Source: Phycisphaera mikurensis (lineage in GTDB: Bacteria; Planctomycetota; B15-G4; JADJEK01). Taken from it: a DNA stretch of 43,877 nt. Below, one piece after another: positions 23,005-30,604 of this stretch; within the stretch, counting starts at the first letter, position 1, and each line of letters opens with the position of its first letter. The notes below the pieces were generated by a model. The model was not told the origin of the DNA, did not search any database, and was given only the letters and a program-made list of their open reading frames with translations. The translations under genes were made by a program, and so were the position numbers. The stretch lies in the NCBI GenBank assembly GCA_020723465.1, contig DYIW01000008.1, forward strand, positions 1 to 43,877. The letters are read 5' to 3'.

Positions 23005-23670
23005 TTATCGACCGGCCGCGGCGCGGAACAGGATCGTGTCTCCCGCCTTCACCTTCTCCTTCAGGGAGACGGCGGGCAGGAGGCCGCTGCCCGCCGGCAC
23101 GATCACCTCGGCGTAGGAGCCGAACTTCATCATGCCGATGCGCTGGCCGCGCTCCACCCGGTCGCCCTGCTTCACGTCGAGAACCAGGCGCCGGGCGATG
23201 AGGCCGGCGACCTGGCGCAGAAGGATCCTGCTGCCGTCGTCCAGGCGGATGCCCACGGCGTTGCTCTCGTTCTCGGCCGAGCAGCGCGCGTCGCGCGCGT
23301 CGCGGAAGCGGCCCGGCGTGTAGCGGACCATCTCGACCACGCCGGCCGCCGGGGCGCGATTCACGTGCACGTCCAGGACCGAGAGGAACACGCCCACGCG
23401 CGTTCCCCTGCCCGCAAGGTAGAGCGGCTCGTCGACGTCGAGGACGTTCAGCACCACGCCGTCGGCCGGGCTGACGAGCAGGCCCGCCTCGGCCGGGATC
23501 GTCCGCTCCGGATCGCGGAAGAACCAGAAGACGAACAAGGCGATCACGCAGAGCGGCAGGCCCGCCCACCAGTGTCCGCGGGCGAGGAGGAGCACTCCCG
23601 CGGCGAGCGGCAGCGCGCCGTACAGGATGATCTCGACCGTGCCGAACGACGTGAGCGGAACGCGCGCCAT
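23005..23670 (-). CDS. psd: Phosphatidylserine decarboxylase proenzyme, short type
   Basis: 221 residues from ATG 23670, chosen over the ORF start at 23706 because AGGAG lies eight bases upstream. Two N-terminal membrane segments (TVEIILYGALPLAAGVLLLA, AGLPLCVIALFVFWFF) precede the decarboxylase domain with RDPERTIP, VSPADG, FLSVLDVHVNRAPAAG and ENESN. The self-cleavage site is FGS (Ser185 in MMKFGSYAEVIVP), which becomes the pyruvoyl group. It converts phosphatidylserine to phosphatidylethanolamine. The next gene encodes the matching synthase. Confidence 0.93.
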   Translation of the reverse strand: MARVPLTSFGTVEIILYGALPLAAGVLLLARGHWWAGLPLCVIALFVFWFFRDPERTIPAEAGLLVSPADGVVLNVLDVDEPLYLAGRGTRVGVFLSVLDVHVNRAPAAGVVEMVRYTPGRFRDARDARCSAENESNAVGIRLDDGSRILLRQVAGLIARRLVLDVKQGDRVERGQRIGMMKFGSYAEVIVPAGSGLLPAVSLKEKVKAGDTILFRAAAGR

Positions 23671-23722
23671 GGGCACACTCCTAACCGTGCGCCGCGGCCG
23701 CGTCAACCGCGGCGCGGGCGCC

Positions 23723-25510
23723 TCAGCGGGCCGCCGCGGGCAGCCCGGTGAGGGTGACGATCCGGTTGTTGCCGTCGCCCAGCGCGAGCGTGCCCGCCTC
23801 CTGCCGCGCTCCGGGCTCGAGCTCTACCGTGCTCTCCACCACGCCGAGGTTGAAGGCGGGCAGGTGCAGGCCCGAGCTTCCCGGCCACTTCAGGTCGACG
23901 AAGTCCTGCTCTCCATCGCGGATATGTGAGCAGACGAACAGCGAGACCGCGTGCGCGCCGCCGAGCGTGTCGCGGGCCGTGAGCCGCGCCACCCAGCCGG
24001 TCGTCACGGGCGTGACATACGGGTTGAACGTGCTGCAGCTGGTGGCGACGTCGACATCGTGGTCGAGTACACAGGTCTCCTGCGTTCCGCAGAGCGCGAA
24101 GGCGTCTCCGGCGGGAGCGGAGAACGACAGCAGCGGCACGGCCGCGGCCGCCCCGTTCCCGGGGACCGCCAGCGCCAGGGCGGCGCCGGAGAAGAGCGGC
24201 CGCTCGGACAAAGAGCCCAGGATCCGGCCCATCCAGGGCGCGGCGTAGCGCTTGCTGCCCGCCACGTAGACCAGCGTCCCGAGCACGCCGCACGAGACCT
24301 CGCCTTCCTCGCTCTCGTACACCATCTGCAGCAGGGGCTCCAGGCTCTCGTACGCTCTCTCCGCGCTGGGAGGGAGGCCGAGCTGCAGCGGAAGCGGGCC
24401 CTGGCTCGCCTCTTCCCCGGAGAACTCCGGCAGCAGCGCACGCCAGTCGAGGAGGGGCCCCGTGAATCCGGCGCACGCCATGGCCGCCAGGTCTTGCAGC
24501 ACGAGAGCATGCTCTCCGCATTCGAAGCTCGCCGGCACCTGCGGCACGGCTTCCAGGGTGAGGGCGAGCAGCATGCCCGGCCGCGTGCGGCCGAGATCCG
24601 GGCTGGCCGCGAGCACGGTCGCGGTTTCTCCCGGCTGCAGCATGCAGCTTCCCGCGACCGTGCAGAAGGCGACGCGCGGCGACTGGATCACCCCGCCGGC
24701 CGCGACCTCCTCCACGCCCTTCTCCGTGGCGATGCGCATGGGCGCGCGCAGGTCGATGTCCTGCAGCGCCTCGAGCCACGCGTCGCGCACCACGAAGCTG
24801 ACCAGCGCTCCGCCGTTCGGGTGGCGGTCGGCGCGGAAGAGGCCCTCCACGCCCACCTTGACCTGCCCGGTCACGGGCTGGTGGATGGCCGCCGCCTCGG
24901 CGATTTCGACGTCGAAGTCCTCCAGGAACGTCCGCCGCGCATACGCCGCCTGGTGCACCGGCATGCCCGAGAGCACGCTCATGCGGAACGACTGCTCCAG
25001 GCGCAGCGTGCCCGCGCGCGCCAGGGCCTCGAGGCGGGCCGAGCCCTCCCGGCCGAGCGCACCGAGCGGCAGGTTGCCGTCCAGAGCCGGCCCCGTGAAG
25101 CCGTAGACGTCCGCCCGCAGCGCGAGGCGCGAGCGCGTGACAAGAGCCACGAAGCCGAGGAGGCGCTCCACCTCGTCCTGCACATCCGGCGGCGCCTCGA
25201 CCACGAGCAGGGTGCGGCCCCCCTCGAAGCCGATCTCGAGCGAGCGGCCGACGTACTCCCATTCCTCGGGCATGATCGTCCTGCGCACCAGGTCGATCAG
25301 CGCGTCTGCACCGAGCGAAATGGAGTCATCCTCCTGCCGCAACATCTCCTCCCCGCGGACAAAACGGTTGGTCAGCGGCTGTGTGTCGATGAGCACGGTC
25401 CCGGCGAAGGGCGGCGGGAGCACGGCGTCCAGAGGATACGCGCGCCGCATGAGGTCGGCGGCGCCGGGTTCGGCCGCCGCGAGCACGAGACACAAGATGG
25501 GTGCGATCAT
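23723..25510 (-). CDS. Secreted protein with secretin-N-like N-terminus, otherwise unknown
   Basis: 595 residues. The start is supported by GGAG six bases upstream and by a short signal peptide (MIAPILCLVLAAAEPGAA). Residues about 65-125 contain ALIDLVRRTIMPEEWEYV...GGRTLLVVEAPPDVQDEVERLLGFVALV, the pattern of secretin N0/N1-like ring-building domains seen in many Planctomycetes secreted proteins. No secretin pore domain follows. The other ~450 residues are beta-rich with scattered Cys (CTVAGSC, CGTQETC, CSTFNPYVTP) and unassigned. It ends 52 bases before psd and may share its transcript. Envelope location is likely; function is unknown. Confidence 0.6.
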   Translation of the reverse strand: MIAPILCLVLAAAEPGAADLMRRAYPLDAVLPPPFAGTVLIDTQPLTNRFVRGEEMLRQEDDSISLGADALIDLVRRTIMPEEWEYVGRSLEIGFEGGRTLLVVEAPPDVQDEVERLLGFVALVTRSRLALRADVYGFTGPALDGNLPLGALGREGSARLEALARAGTLRLEQSFRMSVLSGMPVHQAAYARRTFLEDFDVEIAEAAAIHQPVTGQVKVGVEGLFRADRHPNGGALVSFVVRDAWLEALQDIDLRAPMRIATEKGVEEVAAGGVIQSPRVAFCTVAGSCMLQPGETATVLAASPDLGRTRPGMLLALTLEAVPQVPASFECGEHALVLQDLAAMACAGFTGPLLDWRALLPEFSGEEASQGPLPLQLGLPPSAERAYESLEPLLQMVYESEEGEVSCGVLGTLVYVAGSKRYAAPWMGRILGSLSERPLFSGAALALAVPGNGAAAAVPLLSFSAPAGDAFALCGTQETCVLDHDVDVATSCSTFNPYVTPVTTGWVARLTARDTLGGAHAVSLFVCSHIRDGEQDFVDLKWPGSSGLHLPAFNLGVVESTVELEPGARQEAGTLALGDGNNRIVTLTGLPAAAR

Positions 25511-25549
25511 CGTTTTCTCCAGGAGCAGTCTTATGCCACTAACCGCCAG

Positions 25550-25572
25550 GATCTGCGCACGGCGCGCAGATC
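25550..25572 (-). terminator. Strong hairpin downstream of the anti-sigma gene
   Basis: GATCTGCGC and GCGCAGATC form a perfect 9-bp stem with a 5-base loop in the 235-base gap after the anti-sigma gene. No T-tract follows on either strand. It could end the sigma/anti-sigma transcript or protect the 3' end. Confidence 0.45.
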
Positions 25573-25596
25573 CCGAGTCTCCTCGCCGAGAGTCGG
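25573..25596. other. Second adjacent hairpin (9-bp stem, one mismatch)
   Basis: CCGAGTCTC and GAGAGTCGG pair over nine positions with one mismatch around a 6-base loop. It abuts the perfect hairpin at 25550-25572, so the gap holds two stem-loops in tandem. Confidence 0.35.
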
Positions 25597-25640
25597 AGGC
25601 ACACTCGAACGTGTTGAGGCCACCAGTCGTCCGAAGGGTC

Positions 25641-25675
25641 TTCCGGCTTCCAACTACCGACTTCGAACTTCCAAC
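25641..25675. repeat. Degenerate heptamer tandem repeat (five units)
   Basis: Five in-phase 7-base units read CTTCCGG, CTTCCAA, CTACCGA, CTTCGAA, CTTCCAA. The array is intergenic and clearly less GC-rich than its surroundings. It resembles the short tandemly repeated heptamers (STRR) described in cyanobacteria. It does not extend recognisably into the flanking sequence. Confidence 0.65.
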
Positions 25676-25745
25676 TCGCGGCGGCGCCGGCCGGACCCGA
25701 CCAGTCAGGGCGGGCTCGTTTGGATGCGGCGCCGCCGCGACGTGT

Positions 25746-27500
25746 TCAGACTCGCGGCAGGGCCTGGGCGAGCAGCCTCGCCAGGCGCGCCTGTTCGCAG
25801 GGCAGCGGCGGTTCGCCGTCGCTTCTCCAGCGCGCGGCGATGACCGCGGCCCGTTCCAGGAGCGGTTCGGCCGTGCTGCGCGCGAGAGGCGCGAGCAACG
25901 TCACGTGCTCGGCGCCGGCGCCCGCGCGGGCCGCGGCGCACAGGATCAAGGCCGCCGCGTCCTGATCGAGGAGCGCGGTCTCGAACACCGTGCCGAGCGC
26001 GCGCGGCCCGTCGAGGGCGCCGGCCTCCGCGAGCCCCAGGGCGGCGCGGGCGCGGCGCGCGGGCTGGCACTCGCGGTCCGCGAACACGGCAGCCAGGCAG
26101 TCGCGGAGCGTCCCGTTCGCGCAGAGCAGGGTCTCGACCAGACGCTCGCCCCAGGGCCCGCGCGCGGCCGCGCGCGCCAGGCGCGGCGCATCAGGGGCCG
26201 CGCGCAGCACGCGCACCATCGCCAGGCGCACGTCGGCACGGGCGGCGGCCGCGTGCGGTCCGCCGGCGCGCGCGTCCGTCTCGACGCCGGCGCCGAGCAA
26301 AGTGTAGAGCGCGGCCGCGCCGCCGATCCGCACCACGGCGTCGAGCGCCGCGCGCCGCAGGCGCGGCGTGGCGAAAAGCGCGCTCAGGGCGGGCAGCGCG
26401 CGCGCACCGCTTTCGTGGGCATAGAACAGGGCGGCCTCGAGCACTTCGGGGTCGGCACAGGCCGAGAGCAGTTCGAGCACCTGCTCGCTGCTCGGCAGGT
26501 CGCGCGCCGCGAGCGCCTGGGCGGCGAACGCGTCGCCGCCGGCGCGGCGCCGCAAGAGCTCGCCCAGGCCGACGTTCCCCATGTCGAGCAGCGCGGTGAG
26601 CGCCAGCTCCCGGACCTCGGGCCGAGCGAGCGCGTCGGCGAGCGTCCGCGCCGCCCGCGGACTGCCGCCGCGCGCCAGGCCGGCCGCCGCCGGCCCGGCA
26701 AGCCGCGCGTCGACCAGCAACCGCTCCAGCCGATCCACCTCCTGATCGCCGGCGAGCTGGCCGAGCGCCACGAGCGCCGCGGGCGCGGTCTCGGCGCGCA
26801 GCGCGGCCTCGCGCAGCGCAGGCACGGCGGCGGTGAGGGAAAGCTCGGCCGCGCCGCGAATGGCGGCCGCGGCGAAGTCCGCGTCCGCGGCCTTGATGGC
26901 CGCGACCACGATGCCCTCGATGGGCCAGTCCTCAGCCGCCAAGGAAGCGGTGCGCAGCTCGAACTCTCCGCGGTAGTCCGCGGCGCAGCCGGCCTGGAAC
27001 AGCGCGTCGTACACGGCACGGCGCGCGGCCTCGAGCCGGGCCGGAGCGACCGCGTCCGCGGGCGCCGGCGGCGTGCCGGCGCACGCGAGCGGGCTGTCGC
27101 TCCGCTCCGCGCCCCTGCCTGGCTGCGGCAGGAAGCACGGGAGCCAGAGCTCGCGCGAGAGCAGCAGGGCAACGGCGGCCGCGGCTGCAACCAGGAACCA
27201 GCGGGCGCGCGACGCGCGTGCCACAGGCGCTGTCTGGGCTCCGCTCGGCGCCGCGGCGTCGATGCGGCGGAGCACGCCGGCGGCGATGCGGTCCTCGAAG
27301 CCGCTGTCCGGTTCGAGCCCGCAGGAGCGGTGCAGCAGCTCCTCCACCTGCAGGTGGAAGTCGACGGCCTCGCGGCAGAGGGAGCAGCCCTCGAGGTGCG
27401 ACTCGAAGGCGATGCGCGGGGCCGCGGGCAGCTCGCCGTCGACGTGCAGGAGCAGTCGCCCGCGCCAGGCGCGGCAGCCGACCTTATGCGGCCTTTTCAT
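25746..27500 (-). CDS. Zinc-binding anti-sigma factor with HEAT-like repeat C-terminus
   Basis: The ORF track runs to 29450, but ATG 27500 is the real start, overlapping the sigma-factor stop (ATGA). This gives 584 residues. The N-terminus is a ZAS anti-sigma domain: LLLHVDGELPAAPRIAFESHLEGCSLCREAV with His35, Cys39 and Cys42 (Hx3CxxC). One membrane helix follows at about 100-118 (RWFLVAAAAAVALLLSRELW). The outer ~430 residues are Ala/Leu-rich antiparallel helix pairs like HEAT repeats (AAVPALREAALRAETAPAALVALGQLAG, RLERLLVDARLAGPAAAGLARGGSPRAARTLADALARPEV). It should hold the adjacent ECF sigma factor and release it on an envelope signal sensed by the repeats. Confidence 0.82.
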   Translation of the reverse strand: MKRPHKVGCRAWRGRLLLHVDGELPAAPRIAFESHLEGCSLCREAVDFHLQVEELLHRSCGLEPDSGFEDRIAAGVLRRIDAAAPSGAQTAPVARASRARWFLVAAAAAVALLLSRELWLPCFLPQPGRGAERSDSPLACAGTPPAPADAVAPARLEAARRAVYDALFQAGCAADYRGEFELRTASLAAEDWPIEGIVVAAIKAADADFAAAAIRGAAELSLTAAVPALREAALRAETAPAALVALGQLAGDQEVDRLERLLVDARLAGPAAAGLARGGSPRAARTLADALARPEVRELALTALLDMGNVGLGELLRRRAGGDAFAAQALAARDLPSSEQVLELLSACADPEVLEAALFYAHESGARALPALSALFATPRLRRAALDAVVRIGGAAALYTLLGAGVETDARAGGPHAAAARADVRLAMVRVLRAAPDAPRLARAAARGPWGERLVETLLCANGTLRDCLAAVFADRECQPARRARAALGLAEAGALDGPRALGTVFETALLDQDAAALILCAAARAGAGAEHVTLLAPLARSTAEPLLERAAVIAARWRSDGEPPLPCEQARLARLLAQALPRV

Positions 27501-28081
27501 GGTCCTTCTCCGAGCAGGTGCTCGCAGCGGCGCCGCAGGGACTGGCGCGCGAGCGAAACGTACACGCGGGCCGCGCCCGGCGTCGTGCCGAGGACCGCCG
27601 CCACCTCGGCGTACGCCAGGCCTTCGTAGACCTTCAGGAGGAGGGCAGCCTTCTGCCGCGGCGGCAGCTCCTCGAGGACTCTCTGCAGGTGCTCGGCGTC
27701 GTCGCGCGCCGCGGCGTGCCGTGCGGGACCGGCCGCGGGGCAAGGGAGGGCCGCGCCATCGTGCCCGCCTCTCCCGAACGTGCGCTCGCGTCGCGCCCGC
27801 TGGCGAATCTGGTCCTGTGCGAGGTTGAACGTGATGTGCAGGATCCAGGTCTTGAACGAGGCATGCCCGCGAAACGACGCCAGCGCCAGGAAGGCGTTTG
27901 TAAAAGCATCCTGGACAACGTCTTCCGCGTCCTCGCGGCTCTCGAGCAGGCGCGAGGCGATGCGGGCCGCGGCGCGCGCGTGTCGCCGTACGAGCTGCTC
28001 GAAGGCGCTCCGGTCCCCGGTCCTGGCAGCGGCCAGCAGGAGCGCGTCCTCGCCCGTCAAGGCCATCGCCGCCGTTCTCAT
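27497..28081 (-). CDS. ECF-family RNA polymerase sigma factor
   Basis: 194 residues. Region 2 is FEQLVRRHARAAARIASRLLESREDAEDVVQDAFTNAFLALASFRGHASFKTWILHITFNLAQDQIR. Region 4 is LEELPPRQKAALLLKVYEGLAYAEVAAVLGTTPGAARVYVSLARQSLRRR. The short linker and absent region 3 are typical of the ECF group. GGAG lies seven bases before ATG 28081. The next gene encodes its presumed anti-sigma partner. I looked for a GGAAC/CGTC-type autoregulated promoter upstream and found no correctly spaced pair. Confidence 0.9.
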   Translation of the reverse strand: MRTAAMALTGEDALLLAAARTGDRSAFEQLVRRHARAAARIASRLLESREDAEDVVQDAFTNAFLALASFRGHASFKTWILHITFNLAQDQIRQRARRERTFGRGGHDGAALPCPAAGPARHAAARDDAEHLQRVLEELPPRQKAALLLKVYEGLAYAEVAAVLGTTPGAARVYVSLARQSLRRRCEHLLGEGP

Positions 28082-28252
28082 GCGGAAACTCCGAAGCGTG
28101 CAGACGCTCGGCGCCGCCCGACGTTAATGGCTTTCCCGGCCGGCGCGGCCCGATTCTTCCTAGCGCGCGGCGCGCGAGTGGTGACGGACGCGAGCGCCCG
28201 CGGATTTCTCGCGGCGGCGGGAGTGGCGCGTTCGTTTCCCACCACCTCGCAC

Positions 28253-28258
28253 TATCAT
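28253..28258 (+). promoter_or_regulatory. Candidate -10 box for folP, suggesting a leaderless transcript
   Basis: TATCAT (5 of 6 to consensus) ends eight bases before the GTG start at 28266, and no ribosome binding site lies between. A weak TTCGTT sits 16 bases upstream. The transcript would start at or next to the start codon. Confidence 0.35.
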
Positions 28259-28265
28259 CGCACTC

Positions 28266-29462
28266 GTGATCCCCGCGGAACGAACGCACAACCCTCGCGT
28301 CATCGCCGGCACGCTGGCCGGCTTCGAGGGGTTCGGCCGCTTCCACTCGGCGGTGTTTGATCCGCTGCGCTCCCTGCTGCCGGTGGCGGTGGAAGTCGAA
28401 GCAGTGCCGGCGGAGTCCTTCTCGCTCTACGCCGACTCGTTCCGCGCTCGCGGCTTCGTGCTCGACGAGCGGCCGCTGGAGCGCGGGCGCATGGCCTTCG
28501 CCGGGCCGTTCGCCCAGTTCTCGCTTCTTGCCGGCGTCGAGGAGGAGAGCCCGCCCGGCTTCAAGGAGCTGGCGCACGCCGTGGCCCGCGCCGTGGCGTG
28601 CCGCTTCACCGAGGAATTCGAGGTGCCGGCGCGCAAGCGCGTGCTGCGCTTCGGCCGGCGGCCGCTGATCATGGGCGTGCTGAACGTCACGCCCGACTCG
28701 TTCTCGGACGGGGGCTGGTTCGTACAGCCCGACGAGGCCATCGCGCGCGCCTTCCAGATGGTCGAGGAAGGAGCGGACATCGTCGACGTGGGCGCGGAAT
28801 CGACGCGGCCGGGTGCTGCTCCGGTGGAGGCGGAGGAGGAGATGCGGCGCCTGCTGCCGGTCATCAAGGTGCTGGCCGAGCAGCTTCCCGCGCCGCTCTC
28901 CCTCGACACCATGAAGAGCCGCGTGGCGGAGCGCTTCCTCGACATGGGGGTGGACCTGATCAACGACACCAGCGGGCTTGAGTTCGACCCGCGCCTGGCC
29001 GAGGTCGCCGCGCGCCGCGGCTGCGCGCTGGTGATCAACCACATGCGCGGGTCTCCGCGCACCATGCAGCAGGCGCCGCGCTACGATGACGTGGCGGCGG
29101 AGGTCTGCCGGAGCCTCCGCGAGCGCCTCGAGCGCGCGCTGCGGGCGGGCGTCTTGGAAGAGAGGGTGATCCTCGATCCGGGAATCGGCTTCGGCAAGCG
29201 CGTCGAGGACAACCTCGATCTCCTCGCCAGGATCGAGGAGCTCCGGTCGCTCGGGCGGCCCGTGCTCATTGGCTGCTCGCGCAAGTCGTTCCTGGGCGAG
29301 TTGACTGGACGCGCGCCGGGCGAACGGCGCGCGGCCACCACGGCCACGACCGCTCTGGCGGCGCTGCGCGGCGTGAAGATGGTGCGCGTACACGACGTAC
29401 GCGACGCGGTGGACGCACTCAAGGTGCTGGACGCGATCGATGAGCGTCATCGAGTGGCATAA
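28266..29462 (+). CDS. folP: Dihydropteroate synthase with long N-terminal extension
   Basis: 398 residues from GTG 28266. The catalytic TIM barrel occupies about 134-398: LIMGVLNVTPDSFSDGG, VGAESTRPGA, LSLDTMK, INDTSG, INHMRGSPRTMQ, LDPGIGFGK, IGCSRKSFLG and MVRVHDVRDAVDAL. It joins hydroxymethyl-dihydropterin pyrophosphate and p-aminobenzoate, the step after FolK, which is encoded in the fusion at 21.6-22.9 kb. The first ~130 residues form an extra domain (AHAVARAVACRFTEEFEVPARKR at its end) also seen in other long DHPS proteins; its role is unclear. The gene overlaps cdaA by 23 bases. Confidence 0.92.
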   Translation: MIPAERTHNPRVIAGTLAGFEGFGRFHSAVFDPLRSLLPVAVEVEAVPAESFSLYADSFRARGFVLDERPLERGRMAFAGPFAQFSLLAGVEEESPPGFKELAHAVARAVACRFTEEFEVPARKRVLRFGRRPLIMGVLNVTPDSFSDGGWFVQPDEAIARAFQMVEEGADIVDVGAESTRPGAAPVEAEEEMRRLLPVIKVLAEQLPAPLSLDTMKSRVAERFLDMGVDLINDTSGLEFDPRLAEVAARRGCALVINHMRGSPRTMQQAPRYDDVAAEVCRSLRERLERALRAGVLEERVILDPGIGFGKRVEDNLDLLARIEELRSLGRPVLIGCSRKSFLGELTGRAPGERRAATTATTALAALRGVKMVRVHDVRDAVDALKVLDAIDERHRVA

Positions 29463-30597
29463 GCTCGTAGAGATCCTGATCTTCTGGCTCGGGATCTACT
29501 TGATCCTGCGCTCGCTCCGGCGCACGCGCGGCCTGGGGGTCTTGAAGGGCGGCGTGGCCTTCATCGTCGGCATCTACCTGTTCTCGAAGCTGCTCGAGAC
29601 CAAGGGCATCGAGATGTCGCGTCTGAACTTCGCCATCGAGAACCTGGTCACCGTCGCCTTGATCGCCTTCGTCATCATCTTCCAGCCGGAGCTGCGGCGC
29701 GGCTTGACGCGCCTGGGCGAGAAGCCCTTCTCCTGGCTGGCCGGACCGGCGGCGGGACGGAGCGTCTCGCCCATCGTCGAGGCGGCGGGCCACATGTCGC
29801 GGCGCCGCATCGGCGCGCTCGTCGCGATGGAGCGCAACGTCGGCATCGGCGGCATCATCGAGAGCGGGGTGCCGCTCTCGGCCGAGGTCACGGCGCCCCT
29901 GCTCGAGTCGATCTTCTATCCGAACGCGCCGCTGCACGACGGCGCGGTGGTGGTGCGCGGCTCGCGCGTGGTCGCGGCGCGCTGCCTCCTGCCCCTGTCC
30001 GACAGTCCGGATCTGGGGCCGGAAGTGGGCACGCGCCATCGCGCCGCGGTCGGCCTGACCGAGGAGACCGACGCCATCGTCGTCGTCGTGTCGGAGCAGA
30101 CCGGCCGCATCTCGGTGGCGCACTACGGCACGATCCGGCCGATGCGCGACATGCGCGAGCTGGAAGAGGCCATCACCAGGATCCTGGATGGCGGGCGGCT
30201 GGAGCCGGTGGCGGGCGAGCGGCCGGCGGAGCATCAGGAAGCAAAGAGCGGCTTCTGGACCAGGGCCGGGGCCCCGGCGGACGGCGAGCGCGAGTCCGCT
30301 TCGACGGCGGCGGTCCGGGACCGCTCCGGGGCGGTCCCGCCCGGCGAACGGACGGTGCGCGTCGAGCGGCCCGTCCGAGACCGATCCGCCGCCGGCACGC
30401 CGGTGCGGAATCCCGCGGCTCAGCCGCCTGCGGGCGAGGAACCCGGCCGCAGGGAGCGGGGCGCGGCGGACGCGCCGGCGGGCGGCGAGGCGGCGGACGC
30501 GGGGCCGGCCGCCCGCCCCCGGGTCGAGGCGCTGCGCGTGCGGAAGGACGCTGCCGCCGGTTCGCAGGACACGGAGGCCGGGCCGGCGCCCGCGTAG
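29440..30597 (+). CDS. cdaA: Membrane diadenylate cyclase with long charged C-terminal tail
   Basis: 385 residues. Three N-terminal membrane helices (about 8-27, 34-52, 66-84) precede a DAC/DisA_N domain. Its catalytic motifs are LHDGAVVV (Asp167-Gly-Ala) and GTRHRAAVG (RHR near 199-201). It makes cyclic di-AMP from two ATP. From about residue 253 there is a ~130-residue low-complexity tail rich in Arg, Ala, Pro, Glu and Gly, absent from the usual ~270-residue CdaA. cdaR and glmM follow, matching the conserved cdaA-cdaR-glmM order. The ATG lies inside the end of folP. Confidence 0.92.
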   Translation: MSVIEWHKLVEILIFWLGIYLILRSLRRTRGLGVLKGGVAFIVGIYLFSKLLETKGIEMSRLNFAIENLVTVALIAFVIIFQPELRRGLTRLGEKPFSWLAGPAAGRSVSPIVEAAGHMSRRRIGALVAMERNVGIGGIIESGVPLSAEVTAPLLESIFYPNAPLHDGAVVVRGSRVVAARCLLPLSDSPDLGPEVGTRHRAAVGLTEETDAIVVVVSEQTGRISVAHYGTIRPMRDMRELEEAITRILDGGRLEPVAGERPAEHQEAKSGFWTRAGAPADGERESASTAAVRDRSGAVPPGERTVRVERPVRDRSAAGTPVRNPAAQPPAGEEPGRRERGAADAPAGGEAADAGPAARPRVEALRVRKDAAAGSQDTEAGPAPA

Positions 30598-30604
30598 GTG
30601 AGGC

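Noticed and set aside
28082-28200. Possible ECF autoregulated promoter upstream of the sigma gene (GGAA and CGTC elements on the minus strand)
   Set aside because: GGAAAG and CGTC are only seven bases apart, and the GGAAGA further up is about 30 away. Neither gives the required spacing near 16.
27501-29450. Upstream extension of the anti-sigma frame to 1234 codons
   Set aside because: It would run through the sigma factor and folP on the opposite or shifted frame. ATG 27500 with the ATGA overlap and the zinc motif soon after is the natural start.
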